Made by a program: the position numbers and the translations under genes. From DATDEW01 sp046590205 (GTDB lineage: Bacteria > Bacteroidota > Ignavibacteria > Palsa-1295): 42,886 bases of DNA. Positions within the stretch are counted from its first letter, which is position 1. Every line of letters starts with the position of its first letter. The notes beneath the pieces were generated by a model. The model was not told where the DNA came from and ran no database searches. It saw nothing but the letters and a program-made list of their open reading frames with translations. The DNA lies in assembly GCA_046590205.1 (NCBI GenBank), contig JBKJTT010000006.1:1-42886 (forward strand), given 5' to 3'. Positions 23,135 to 32,092 of the stretch are shown here, piece by piece.

Positions 23135-23617
23135 GTGCCATATCTTTATCAGATAGTTTTCGCAGTTGTCCTTGTCATCTTACAAGTGATTACGAGTGAT
23201 CTACTCTCTATCGGAGGAATACTTCCTGATTTTGTGCTAATTTTTTTGGTATGGGTGGTCATTGAAAAAGGACAACTCAAAGGCCAACTCACAGGTTTCG
23301 GGCTTGGACTGGGTTTAGATATACTTTCAAGCGGGATTCTCGGTTCTCAAGCACTCTCAAAAGCAATTGTTGGCTTTCTGCTCGGTTATTTTTACAACGA
23401 AGATAAGACGAATCAAAGACTTCGTAACTGGCCATTTCTTTTATTCGTCTTTGTTGGCGCAACTATCAACAATCTGATCTACTATATCCTCTTCACACAA
23501 GCTCGAACCGGCTTTATTGATTATCTATTGGAGCGAGGGGGGCTTGGTGTGCTTTATACAACGATCGTTGCTATTCTACCACTCTTTTACTTCTCACGTA
23601 AACCACGATATTCATAA
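23135..23617 (+). CDS. mreD: Rod-shape determining protein MreD
   Basis: A 160-residue, highly hydrophobic protein with about five transmembrane helices, matching MreD in size, layout and position after mreC. The segment ILPDFVLIFLVWVVIEKGQLKGQLTGFGLGLGLDILSSGILG, split here by topology into two helices around a polar turn, is typical. The start codon is GTG at 23135, 4 bp after the mreC stop. The stop overlaps the gpmA ATG by one base (TAATG), indicating coupling. Confidence 0.92.
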   Translation: MPYLYQIVFAVVLVILQVITSDLLSIGGILPDFVLIFLVWVVIEKGQLKGQLTGFGLGLGLDILSSGILGSQALSKAIVGFLLGYFYNEDKTNQRLRNWPFLLFVFVGATINNLIYYILFTQARTGFIDYLLERGGLGVLYTTIVAILPLFYFSRKPRYS

Positions 23618-24228
23618 TGGGAAAACTAATTTTGCTGCGTCATGGTGAGTCGCAATGGAATCTTGAGAACCGCTTTACCGGGTGGGTGGATGTTGACCTA
23701 ACAGAGAAGGGCAGAAAGGATGCTTTTGAATCAGGTAAACTCATCAAAGATATTCCAATTGATATAGCATTTACTTCTGTGCTCATCCGCGCCATCAACA
23801 CTCTTTCCGAGGCGTTGCGAGGTGCAACCCAAGAGCTTGTTACGATTGTAAAAGATGCTGCACTTAATGAGCGTATGTACGGTGATCTACAAGGGTTAGA
23901 CAAAGCAGAAACGGCAGCAAAATATGGGGCAGATCAAGTAAAGATATGGCGTCGTAGTTTTGATGTGCCCCCGCCAAACGGCGAAAGCTTAAAAGACACT
24001 GCAGCGAGAGCCCTACCATATTTTGATATACATATTCTACCTCTTGTTAAGGAAGGGAAGAATGTCCTGATTTCCGCTCATGGTAATTCTCTTCGCGCTA
24101 TTGTTATGGAGCTTGATAAACTTTCACAGGCAGAAGTACTTGAGCTAAATATACCAAACGCAGTACCTATCGTCTATAAAATTGACGAGTCAGGTATTGT
24201 GCTCGATAAAAAAATACTCGGTAGTTAA
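23617..24228 (+). CDS. gpmA: 2,3-bisphosphoglycerate-dependent phosphoglycerate mutase
   Basis: Interconverts 3- and 2-phosphoglycerate in glycolysis. The active-site LLRHGESQWN (phosphohistidine His9), FTGWVDVDLTEKG, LNERMYGDLQG and SAHGNSLRAI motifs are all present, with the GpmA-specific PPPNGESLKDTAARALPYF. At 203 residues it is shorter than the about 250 of enteric GpmA, agreeing with the short form found in many other bacteria. It is translationally coupled to mreD. In many Bacteroidota the genes after mreD encode PBP2 and RodA; here this glycolytic gene takes that place. Confidence 0.95.
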   Translation: MGKLILLRHGESQWNLENRFTGWVDVDLTEKGRKDAFESGKLIKDIPIDIAFTSVLIRAINTLSEALRGATQELVTIVKDAALNERMYGDLQGLDKAETAAKYGADQVKIWRRSFDVPPPNGESLKDTAARALPYFDIHILPLVKEGKNVLISAHGNSLRAIVMELDKLSQAEVLELNIPNAVPIVYKIDESGIVLDKKILGS

Positions 24229-24231
24229 TCC

Positions 24232-25422
24232 TTATTTCTTCCAATACTCTCCGCTTCTTCCAGAGAAGTTCGAAGTTGAAGCGTAGATACGCTTTGTTCT
24301 GCCGACGGCATGTATGCGGTCTTCGGCGATTCGGTTTGCAGCTTGTACCGTCGTGATGCCTTCTTCGCTCGCGCGAATTAACACTTTTTTTACTGTGTCG
24401 TAGATGTTTTCTGCTTGTTTAAGAGCGCGAACTTGTGAATATCCTTCGAGCTCACTTGCGACATTGATGAGTCCGCCTGCATTAACGACGTAATCCGGTG
24501 CATAGAGAATACCTCTATCAGAGAGCATCTTTACATGTACATGCTCGTCAGCAAGTTGATTATTTGCAGGACCTGCTACAATCTCGCAACGAAGGTGAGC
24601 GATAGTGTCATCATTAAGGACTCCGCCGAGAGCGGCAGGAGAAAAGATATCACACTCATAAGTTAGAATCTCTTCAGGTGATACAACGGTCGCGCCTGTG
24701 TTTGAAGCGACGAGTTCTGCTTTTTCTTTATAGATATCAGTAATGAATACTTTCGCACCATCATCTGTCAAATGTTTGGCAAGAGTCGAAGCAACATTAC
24801 CAGCTCCTTGAATAGCTATTCTTTTCCCTGCAAGTGAGTCGCTTCCGTAGCGGACATTTGCACATGCCTTGATCCCCATATATGAACCGTATGCTGTGAC
24901 GGGGGATGGGTCACCTGAGCCGCCAAGCTCAAATGGGATACCTGTTACATATTTGGTCTCATTATGAATATAGACCATCTCGTTTACAGATGTACCTACG
25001 TCTTCTGCGGTTATATATCGTCCGCCTAAACTTTCAACAAATCTTCCGAATGCGCGAAAAAGCTGTTCTGTTTTGTCTTTGCGTGGATCGCCGATGATGA
25101 CAGCTTTTCCACCACCAAGGTTTAACCCTGCCGCTGCTGCTTTGTAGGTCATACCGCGTGAGAGACGAAGGACATCATGGAGTGCGTCATGGTCGCTTAC
25201 ATAGGTCCAGAGACGTGCGCCGCCGAGTGCGGGACCTAAGGTAGTATTGTGGATTGCGATTATGGCACGTAGACCCGATGCTTTATCCGAGCAAAAAACG
25301 ACTTGCTCATGATCATGTTGGCTAATCTGATCGAATAATTCTGTTCGCTCGTGTTTGATTGTCCGTTCTGATGGTTTTCCATTGGTCATTACAGCAGATT
25401 TGGTTTTTGTTTCTACGGACAT
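24232..25422 (-). CDS. Leucine dehydrogenase-like (Glu/Leu/Phe/Val dehydrogenase family)
   Basis: A 396-residue NAD-dependent amino-acid dehydrogenase that oxidatively deaminates a branched-chain or related amino acid. The catalytic region includes IAIHNTTLGPALGGARLW and GMTYKAAAAGLNLGGGKAVI (catalytic Lys in the GGGK loop). The Rossmann motif is GKRIAIQGAGNVASTLAKHL, and the C-terminal PDYVVNAGGLINVASEL is also present. The hexapeptide and length fit leucine dehydrogenase better than glutamate dehydrogenase. About 30 N-terminal residues precede the family start; ATG at 25389 (residue 12) is an alternative start. Its stop is 3 bp from the convergent gpmA stop. Confidence 0.9.
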   Translation of the reverse strand: MSVETKTKSAVMTNGKPSERTIKHERTELFDQISQHDHEQVVFCSDKASGLRAIIAIHNTTLGPALGGARLWTYVSDHDALHDVLRLSRGMTYKAAAAGLNLGGGKAVIIGDPRKDKTEQLFRAFGRFVESLGGRYITAEDVGTSVNEMVYIHNETKYVTGIPFELGGSGDPSPVTAYGSYMGIKACANVRYGSDSLAGKRIAIQGAGNVASTLAKHLTDDGAKVFITDIYKEKAELVASNTGATVVSPEEILTYECDIFSPAALGGVLNDDTIAHLRCEIVAGPANNQLADEHVHVKMLSDRGILYAPDYVVNAGGLINVASELEGYSQVRALKQAENIYDTVKKVLIRASEEGITTVQAANRIAEDRIHAVGRTKRIYASTSNFSGRSGEYWKK

Positions 25423-25514
25423 GCTTTGTCGCTAACTCTAATAATTACAATGCGATGGAGAGATCATTCATCTTTTTATGAACAACACATCTCTAATAAT
25501 ATGCAACGTTAACG

Positions 25515-25550
25515 AATAGCCGAAAAGCGTCGTTCCGAGTGTAGGCTATT
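25515..25550 (-). repeat. Inverted repeat AATAGCC ... GGCTATT at the DUF218 gene end
   Basis: Perfect 7-bp arms (25515-25521 and 25544-25550) with a 22-base spacer. The right arm includes the DUF218 stop codon. It may be a 3'-end hairpin for that transcript; no T-run follows, so the termination role is uncertain. Confidence 0.35.
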
Positions 25551-26589
25551 TTCCAAGCGTCCAATATGATAGGAGGGCAACACTTTCACGGAGTCGATAA
25601 AAGAGAATATCACTAAAATCCTGATTTAAACGTGATGGTGTACCAATCGCATCAATACCATTAAATGAACACATTTCTAAAACCCTCGCCAAATGATATT
25701 GGTCACTGATGATGATAAACCGTTTCCATTCCTGTTTATCACGCAGCTCCTCACGGATATAGATTACTTGTTCAAGCGTAGAACGTGAGTTCGATTCTGA
25801 AGTAATAACCGAACTTCCAACTCCAAGCTTTTGTAATGCCGCACTTGCTATCTCCGCTTCACTTTTTTCATTTGGTGCGCTTGAGCCGGTTACGGCGATG
25901 TTTGGGACAACCTTCTGTTTGATGAAATCCGCTCCGAGTTTGACCCGTGCCTCCAACGTCGGGCTTGGGCGGTCACCAAGTTCATTCCCGTGCCAAACGG
26001 CTGCCCCAAGGATAACAGCAGCATTTGCATCATACTCTTTGAGTTCTTTGAAGTCAGTTGATACTCTATAGGTAAATGTAAATATGAATGTGATGACAAT
26101 TGCTACCACAAGCAGAACAAACGAATTTCTGGTAATACGAGCTATTGATGAGTAATTCGTATTTGCTTTGCCCCGAGAAGAGAGGAGGACGGATAAAAAG
26201 AGTGCTCGTAAGAACAGATAGAAGATTGATGCTTCGCGAGGGAATTCCGCCACGTCAAGCTCTGCCAAACCCACAGAAAGCCACAATGAGATCGTCGATA
26301 TTATCATGACACTAATACTTCGTGAACGACTTATCTTCTTTGTGAACACAATTGAACGTAGAAGAAAGAGTGCAGCCACTAGAAAAAGCAAGAAGGATAT
26401 TCTGTCACTGTTAGTTGTAAACCGAAATAAAACCGGATCAAGATGCTGACCGAGATATCGAGAGAGAGTAAGATAATAGAACGTACAACACTCGGCAAGA
26501 AGTGCAGTAATGAGGGTAACTCTAACACCGGTTACCTTTTGATTACTTGACTTTTGTCGCTCGGATGGATCTTGTTGTCTCTCGTCCAT
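25546..26589 (-). CDS. DUF218 (YdcF/ElyC/SanA-like) membrane protein
   Basis: A 347-residue protein with about five transmembrane helices in its first 180 residues. A DUF218 domain follows (about 190-345): AAVILGAAVWHGNELGDRPSP, then RVKLGADFIKQKVVPNIAVTGSS, SNSRSTLEQVIYI and FIIISDQYHLARV. In other bacteria DUF218 proteins (SanA, ElyC) affect envelope integrity and peptidoglycan or lipid-carrier metabolism; the exact chemistry is not settled. It is divergent from the beta-CASP gene with a 135-bp gap and probably a single-gene unit. Confidence 0.85.
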   Translation of the reverse strand: MDERQQDPSERQKSSNQKVTGVRVTLITALLAECCTFYYLTLSRYLGQHLDPVLFRFTTNSDRISFLLFLVAALFLLRSIVFTKKISRSRSISVMIISTISLWLSVGLAELDVAEFPREASIFYLFLRALFLSVLLSSRGKANTNYSSIARITRNSFVLLVVAIVITFIFTFTYRVSTDFKELKEYDANAAVILGAAVWHGNELGDRPSPTLEARVKLGADFIKQKVVPNIAVTGSSAPNEKSEAEIASAALQKLGVGSSVITSESNSRSTLEQVIYIREELRDKQEWKRFIIISDQYHLARVLEMCSFNGIDAIGTPSRLNQDFSDILFYRLRESVALLSYWTLGK

Positions 26590-26724
26590 TATTAAATATG
26601 ATAAAATATGGTAACCTTATGCAACTCTTCAAAATAAGTATTCTGTTGTAATCAGTCGTCTATTAAGTAGGAAAACGCATTCTCCCACCCCATGGTGCGA
26701 ACGCCTATATGAAACTCATACAAT

Positions 26725-28095
26725 TTGAAAAGTATTCACTTATTACCACTCGGCGGTGCGCGCGAAATAGGGGCTAACTCCTATTTTTTAAGCTTTGATG
26801 GACATGGTGTCCTCATAGATTCTGGCGTACATCCCGAACGAATGGGATGGGATGCTTTCCCCAAAGCAGAGCTTCTCGAACCATCGGCTGTCAATACGTT
26901 TTTTATAACCCACGCTCACACTGACCATTTGGCAGGTGTGCCGTTCATGCTGCAATCCCAGCCCCAATCACGTGTCATTGCTACAAAAGAGACGATTGAG
27001 ATTGCGAGGATCATGCTTGCCAACACTGCAAGTTTGTTTCCGAAGCAACACCCCAAATTCGTAATTGATGGACTTCCATTTTACAAAGAAGAAAAGCTTG
27101 CTGAGATCATTGATTCGATTGAGCCGAAACGTTTCGGCCAACAAATTGATATTACCGATGACCTCAAAGCAACACTCTACATGAGCGGACATATACTCGG
27201 TGCGGCTGGTATTCTCTTCGAATACAAAGGAAAGCGTATCTTCCATACTGGAGATACAAAACTCTTAAAACAGCATATCACCGCAGGTGCAAACCTCCCG
27301 AAGGAGCCAGTCGATATTCTGATCTCAGAGAGTACAAATGGGCTGACAGACGAACTTCTTGAGCATTCTCGTGAACAAGAGCTTAGTAGGTTAACAGAAA
27401 CTCTAAATGATGTACTTACGAGTGGTGGCTCCGTACTAATCCCTGTTTTTGCACTTGGCAAAACGCAAGAAATGATAGTTACCATTTGGGACTTGATGAA
27501 GTCAGGGAGAATCCCGGAAGTTGATCTTTATACAGGAGGAATGGGGCGGAAGATAACACAGGTTTATGACGCATTCCGTTTCAGTGATTCGCGTTGTGAA
27601 CAAGAAACGGTAATTGCTGATATTCCCCAGCTTGATATTCCGCGTCGTGATGGTTTGTTCAGTGGTAAGTTTTTCAAAACACCGAGTATCGTTCTTGCTT
27701 CAAGTGGGATGATGCAGGAAGGTACCTCAAGCTACTTACTTGCACAGCGTTGGCTGCGACATGAGAGTTTTGCAATTTGTTTTATAGGTTATACAGATCC
27801 GCGGACACCAGGGCATGCAGTCCAACATGCGATTCGCGGCAAGCGAGTGCGTTTCGGCTCTATGAAACGTGAGATCGCAGTTAAATGCCGTATCGAACGT
27901 TTTCGCTTTAGCGCACATGCTCGGCGCGGAGAACTTCTTGAAATTGTTGAGCGATTAAAACCGAAGCATGTTGTACTCACCCATGGTGATATTGCTGCTA
28001 TGAATGCATACAGTGAACTTATTATGGAGCGATTCCCCGGCACAACAGTTAGTGCTCCCGAAGTCGGGAAGTGGTATAAACTTTTGGATTCATAG
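26725..28095 (+). CDS. Metallo-beta-lactamase/beta-CASP RNA-processing protein
   Basis: A 456-residue CPSF/RNase J-superfamily nuclease. Zinc ligands are in THAHTDHLAG (His63, His65, Asp67, His68), GHILGAAGI and HTGDTKL. The beta-CASP domain (about 205-340) has SESTNG, SVLIPVFALGKTQEM and ASSGMMQEGTS, and the C-terminal RMMBL segment has FSAHARRGELL and VVLTHGD. It lacks the N-terminal KH domains of archaeal CPSF homologues and the C-terminal extension of RNase J. It likely cleaves or trims RNA in the cytosol. Translation must start at TTG (26725), since an in-frame stop lies just upstream (26710) and the conserved sequence begins at residue 2. Confidence 0.9.
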   Translation: MKSIHLLPLGGAREIGANSYFLSFDGHGVLIDSGVHPERMGWDAFPKAELLEPSAVNTFFITHAHTDHLAGVPFMLQSQPQSRVIATKETIEIARIMLANTASLFPKQHPKFVIDGLPFYKEEKLAEIIDSIEPKRFGQQIDITDDLKATLYMSGHILGAAGILFEYKGKRIFHTGDTKLLKQHITAGANLPKEPVDILISESTNGLTDELLEHSREQELSRLTETLNDVLTSGGSVLIPVFALGKTQEMIVTIWDLMKSGRIPEVDLYTGGMGRKITQVYDAFRFSDSRCEQETVIADIPQLDIPRRDGLFSGKFFKTPSIVLASSGMMQEGTSSYLLAQRWLRHESFAICFIGYTDPRTPGHAVQHAIRGKRVRFGSMKREIAVKCRIERFRFSAHARRGELLEIVERLKPKHVVLTHGDIAAMNAYSELIMERFPGTTVSAPEVGKWYKLLDS

Positions 28096-28191
28096 GTTTT
28101 CCTTTCCGTTAATTTTCTGTTTCTTTGGGATAATTACGGAGTTATCATTCCTCCCATTCATGTTTACATCCCATTGTAATTAGTTATCAAG

Positions 28192-29166
28192 ATGGCAATT
28201 ATTACGACAATTGGTGTGCTTACCTCCGGCGGTGATGCGCCGGGCATGAATGCCTGCATTCGTGCTGTCACACGTGTTGCACGAAACCGCGACCTACGAA
28301 TACTTGGTATTGAACATGGATATACCGGGCTTATTGAAGGAAGCTACACTGAGATGATCCGAAGTTCGGTCTCGAACATTATTCAGCGCGGTGGCACGAT
28401 CCTCAAGTCTGCTCGAAGCAGTGAATTCATGTCGAAGGAAGGCAGAGCCAAAGCAGCACAAGCAATGCGTGATGCTCGGATGGATGCACTTATTGTCATT
28501 GGCGGGGATGGGACAAACAGGGGAGCTGATCTCTTCTATCACGAGCATGGAATTCCAATTGTGAGTTGTCCCGGCACGATCGATAATGATCTCTATGGTA
28601 CTGACTTCACTATCGGATATGATACTGCTGTCAATACTGCGCTCGAGAGCATGGATAAGATACGTGATACGGCAGATGCTTTTGAACGGACGTTTTATAT
28701 TGAAGTAATGGGTAGGCACTCCGGTTTTATCGCTCTTGATGTTGGTATCGGTAGCGGCGCAGAATATATTGCCATCCCTGAAAATGAAACGAAGGTTGAG
28801 TCTATACTTGAGATTTTCAAAAAACAGCGTTCAACAAAACGCTCCAATATGATAATCGTAGCCGAAGGTGATGAAGCCGGGGGCGCAATTACACTTGCCG
28901 AAAAAGTGAAAGAGGTAACGGGTATTGACTATCGTGTTACTATCCTCGGTCACGTGCAGCGCGGCGGCAGTCCAACTGCCAGAGACCGTATCCTTGCTTC
29001 AAAGCTCGGGGGAGCGGCTGTAGTAGCACTTGTCGAAGGAAAACATAATATAATGGTCGGTGAAGTGAATAATCGGATCACCTTTACCCCGATGAGAGAA
29101 ACCTACGAAACTAAAAAAGTAATTGACCCTGATCTTTGGGCGCTCTCAAAGATATTGGCAATGTAA
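28192..29166 (+). CDS. pfkA: ATP-dependent 6-phosphofructokinase
   Basis: Phosphorylates fructose 6-phosphate in glycolysis. Motifs are TSGGDAPGMNACIR (ATP site), IVIGGDGTNRGA, CPGTIDNDLYGTDFTIGYDTA (with catalytic Asp), VMGRHSGFIAL and LGHVQRGGSPTARDR. Gly after GGD and in CPGTIDND point to ATP rather than pyrophosphate as phosphoryl donor. The 324-residue length equals the bacterial PfkA form. The 96-bp gap upstream has a weak inverted repeat (GATAAT ... TTATC) but no clear promoter. Confidence 0.97.
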   Translation: MAIITTIGVLTSGGDAPGMNACIRAVTRVARNRDLRILGIEHGYTGLIEGSYTEMIRSSVSNIIQRGGTILKSARSSEFMSKEGRAKAAQAMRDARMDALIVIGGDGTNRGADLFYHEHGIPIVSCPGTIDNDLYGTDFTIGYDTAVNTALESMDKIRDTADAFERTFYIEVMGRHSGFIALDVGIGSGAEYIAIPENETKVESILEIFKKQRSTKRSNMIIVAEGDEAGGAITLAEKVKEVTGIDYRVTILGHVQRGGSPTARDRILASKLGGAAVVALVEGKHNIMVGEVNNRITFTPMRETYETKKVIDPDLWALSKILAM

Positions 29167-29176
29167 CAGGTATGGA

Positions 29177-30067
29177 TTATTTCTGGAAGTAATTTTCTCT
29201 GCGACGCTGTCTTTCGATAATGGTATCTTTGTAAGTACTGTAGATACTGTCGAGTTGATCAGTGTTTGCGCTCGCTGATAAGGAATTAGTAACAAGATTT
29301 TTCCAGAGGGCTACTTTTTGTGTGTGATCATACTCACCAAAGATCACCACGGGACAGCCGTGTATGAGTATCTGTGAAACGCCTTTGGTTAAGACCCATT
29401 CTTCTGCCCAATCAAATATCCATTGCGCATCCTCTTTAAGAAGTCGGACACAGCTATGACTTGCTGGGTATCCTGGGAGATCAAATTGATGCAACGATAT
29501 ACCTTCAAAGTTTGCGATGTTTACATTCCACGGCAATTCCCAGCCATTATCTATGGTGCTGCGTGTTAACTCCTTTTTCCAGTTGGTATAATAGAGTCCG
29601 GGCGGAGTAGGAGTCTTTTTCTTACCGGTACTTGTCGGTCCCCATCGGACTAACTCGCCGTTCTCGTAGATGCCAAATGCTTGTATTCTCCTGTTTACAA
29701 ATAATATCTTCTTGATCTCAGCTAATGAATGGAGCTTCGATGGATATGGTGAGATGCCCTGGCTATCAGAAAAGTCCGAAGGGAGCATTAAGACATATCC
29801 TTGACGAAAATGAGCGCGGTCGAGACGATTGATCTTTTGGAGGAGCAGGAGTTCATCTGCACTAATACTATCAGTTAGTTTTTGCAAATCTCTTGCACCC
29901 GTTATAGCAAAAGATGTGTATCGTAATGATGCGGGTTCTTCTTTAGCTGGAGCCGGCTTTTCGGTCAGAACTTTAGGCGGTGGCGGTTCTTCTATTTCTT
30001 TAGCGCATGAGTTAATGATACATGTCATAATCATCACAATAAGTTGGAATCTGTATGTCTTTTTCAT
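29177..30067 (-). CDS. L,D-transpeptidase (YkuD domain) lipoprotein
   Basis: A 296-residue lipoprotein (hydrophobic N-terminus and lipobox INSC, Cys22) with a proline-rich linker and a YkuD catalytic domain (about 120-235). The active-site signature is ASHSCVRLLKED with catalytic Cys206 and nearby His204; GISLHQFD supplies the upstream His. Such enzymes form 3-3 peptidoglycan cross-links or attach proteins to peptidoglycan. It is the last gene of a minus-strand envelope cluster, 6 bp after the EamA transporter gene. Confidence 0.9.
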   Translation of the reverse strand: MKKTYRFQLIVMIMTCIINSCAKEIEEPPPPKVLTEKPAPAKEEPASLRYTSFAITGARDLQKLTDSISADELLLLQKINRLDRAHFRQGYVLMLPSDFSDSQGISPYPSKLHSLAEIKKILFVNRRIQAFGIYENGELVRWGPTSTGKKKTPTPPGLYYTNWKKELTRSTIDNGWELPWNVNIANFEGISLHQFDLPGYPASHSCVRLLKEDAQWIFDWAEEWVLTKGVSQILIHGCPVVIFGEYDHTQKVALWKNLVTNSLSASANTDQLDSIYSTYKDTIIERQRRRENYFQK

Positions 30068-30073
30068 AGTGAT

Positions 30074-30943
30074 TTAGGAGTATTCTACAAGTAACACACC
30101 GGCAAGCGCTAATACACCGCCGCCAATGAGTTCGGGAGTAAGAACAACTCTGCCGAGGGAGAGGGCGAGCATCGTTGTCATTATTGGTTGGAGGTTTTGA
30201 AAAATTGCGACCTTACTTGTCTCAAGTTTCCCAAGGGCATAATACCATAGTGCGTAGTTCACTGCCGATGAGATAAGCGCAAGATAGAGTATATCTGCCC
30301 ATAACATAGGTGTCAGTGCCTCAAGGTCACTCATGCTTGAAAAATACAGACCAATTGGTAGATACATGATAGCACCGATCATCATATGAAGGGCAGTTAC
30401 ACGGAGTGCTCCGTACTTTTGGACAAGAGGCCTGCCGAGCAACGTAAATAGCGACCATGCAACCATTGCTGTAAATATCATGAGGTTTCCCTTTGTGTTT
30501 GCCGAATCAAGTGAGACCCCTCGCTCAAAGATGAGAATACACACCCCAACAAGTGCAACAACCACACCGAGTGTTTTTTTGAGCGTTGTCCGCTCTCTAT
30601 GTATCATAAGTACCAGTAAAAACACGATTGCGGGAGTAAGCGCATAGAGAAGAGCGCTGTTCGCCGGTGTAGTATGTCGAAGACCTTCAAGGAAAAGATA
30701 CTGGTTGATGAGTATATTGAGAAACCCAAGAAACACAAGCATCCAGAAATCTTTCTTCTTCAGTCCGCGAAACAAGTTGAAAACTTTTTCTTTATAGGAA
30801 GCAAATGCCCATAATGCAACAGCAGCAATGCTTGCACGAAGCAGCAGGACGAACGTCGGGGATGAATGCGTCGAAGCATCCTGCCCGATGATGTGTGTCG
30901 AGCTTGCGATAAGCTGTTGAATAACTATGAGAAAATAGATCAA
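30074..30943 (-). CDS. EamA/DMT-superfamily membrane transporter
   Basis: A 289-residue protein with ten predicted transmembrane helices in two EamA repeats. The first is about 1-130 (NILINQYLFLEGLRHTTPANSALLYALTPAI within it) and the second about 145-289 (SAVNYALWYYALGKLETSKVAIFQNLQPI). Members export small metabolites or carry lipid-linked sugars; the substrate cannot be predicted. It overlaps the glycosyltransferase gene by 4 bp (ATGA), so the two are translated together. Confidence 0.9.
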   Translation of the reverse strand: MIYFLIVIQQLIASSTHIIGQDASTHSSPTFVLLLRASIAAVALWAFASYKEKVFNLFRGLKKKDFWMLVFLGFLNILINQYLFLEGLRHTTPANSALLYALTPAIVFLLVLMIHRERTTLKKTLGVVVALVGVCILIFERGVSLDSANTKGNLMIFTAMVAWSLFTLLGRPLVQKYGALRVTALHMMIGAIMYLPIGLYFSSMSDLEALTPMLWADILYLALISSAVNYALWYYALGKLETSKVAIFQNLQPIMTTMLALSLGRVVLTPELIGGGVLALAGVLLVEYS

Positions 30944-32091
30944 GAATTTAAGAATGATAGTAATGAGTGTGCATCCGCATCAAATGTGAATGAACTATTA
31001 ATTCGCTGTGAAATCTCTTGTGATGCTTCGGAATTTGAAACGAGTGGAGAAAGCTCTTTTAAACCCTTAAGAATGTCTTCTGTATTACTATTTACAAATT
31101 TTATCATCTTTTCATTCGGGAAAAGATCCATTACCTGTTTCATCTTGCTTGATAGGACAGGTAACCCTGCCTGAAAGTATTCAAATACTTTTGATGGTAA
31201 AGCGAGTTCATAACTGCCTGAATCAGTATTAATGAGGGTTATCCCAATATCTGCTGAAGCAAGTATTGGCAGCAACTCATCCGAATGAATTGCCTGATGA
31301 AAATAGACGGATGATTCAAGTTTATCTGCCTTTACTTTCTCTTGTAAAATAGATTGAAATGAACCATTGCCGATCATCACAAAAGCATATTCATGCTGAA
31401 GCTCTTTCATTGCTTTAATCATTTCTTCGAGACCCCTGTCTATCTGTATTCCCCCTGCATAGACAAGGATTTTCTTATCTTCGATTGGATATTGCTCTCG
31501 AAGATGATTACTCTTTTGCAACTTAGTAGTTGGTTCTGGTAGATTTCTCATAAGCACAGATTGCGGGAGAAAACCATGTACATTCATTACTGCATCAGCA
31601 TCTAATGGGGCTGTAACTATGACTCTATCTGTAATTGTCAGTCCACGTCTCTCGCTCTTCTTCCAATAGAGTTTTACCAGTGGCTTTGATGCTACAGTCG
31701 GAAGTTCGGTATATAGCTCACGAGCATCATATATCACGTTATCCGTTTGCCCTTGTAGTTTTAGCTTCCTTGCAGTGGAAAGGGAATAGAGGTCAGCGGC
31801 GAATGTAATATGTGAATGAGAAAGGGAAGATAGATGCTTATTAAGCTTTTGACGGTATTCGAGAAACATCAATGGACCTGATGATTTCCTGATAGGAAGC
31901 TGTGTTATTTGAATATTTTCATCTTTCCATGTTCTTGATTCATTCTTGGCCGGTTCCCCATAGATAATCTCTACTTGAAAACCGCTCCGAGAAAAGAACC
32001 GAGCAAAACTCTTAATCCGGCGATCGGTTTCAAAACATCCGAGGAAAAGTAGCCGGATTGTTCGGGCGGATGATACTTTTTGCACACTCAT
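30940..32091 (-). CDS. Glycosyltransferase, GT-B fold (GT4-like)
   Basis: A 383-residue glycosyltransferase. The N-terminal Rossmann domain (RLLFLGCFETDRRIKSFARFF) is followed by the donor-binding domain. The latter begins KILVYAGGIQIDRGLEEMIKAM and includes FVMIGNGS and YELALPSKVFEYFQAGLPVLSS, the GT4-type nucleotide-sugar loop. The frame is open to 32130, which would overlap the upstream FemAB-like gene. The ATG at 32091 starts 1 bp after that gene's stop and is preferred. It likely adds a sugar to an envelope polysaccharide or lipid; the donor is unknown. Confidence 0.88.
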   Translation of the reverse strand: MSVQKVSSARTIRLLFLGCFETDRRIKSFARFFSRSGFQVEIIYGEPAKNESRTWKDENIQITQLPIRKSSGPLMFLEYRQKLNKHLSSLSHSHITFAADLYSLSTARKLKLQGQTDNVIYDARELYTELPTVASKPLVKLYWKKSERRGLTITDRVIVTAPLDADAVMNVHGFLPQSVLMRNLPEPTTKLQKSNHLREQYPIEDKKILVYAGGIQIDRGLEEMIKAMKELQHEYAFVMIGNGSFQSILQEKVKADKLESSVYFHQAIHSDELLPILASADIGITLINTDSGSYELALPSKVFEYFQAGLPVLSSKMKQVMDLFPNEKMIKFVNSNTEDILKGLKELSPLVSNSEASQEISQRINSSFTFDADAHSLLSFLNS

Positions 32092-32092
32092 A

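Noticed and set aside
26600..26724. ATG at 26709 as the start of the beta-CASP gene
   Set aside because: It is in a different frame from the conserved sequence; the true frame is closed by a stop at 26710-26712.
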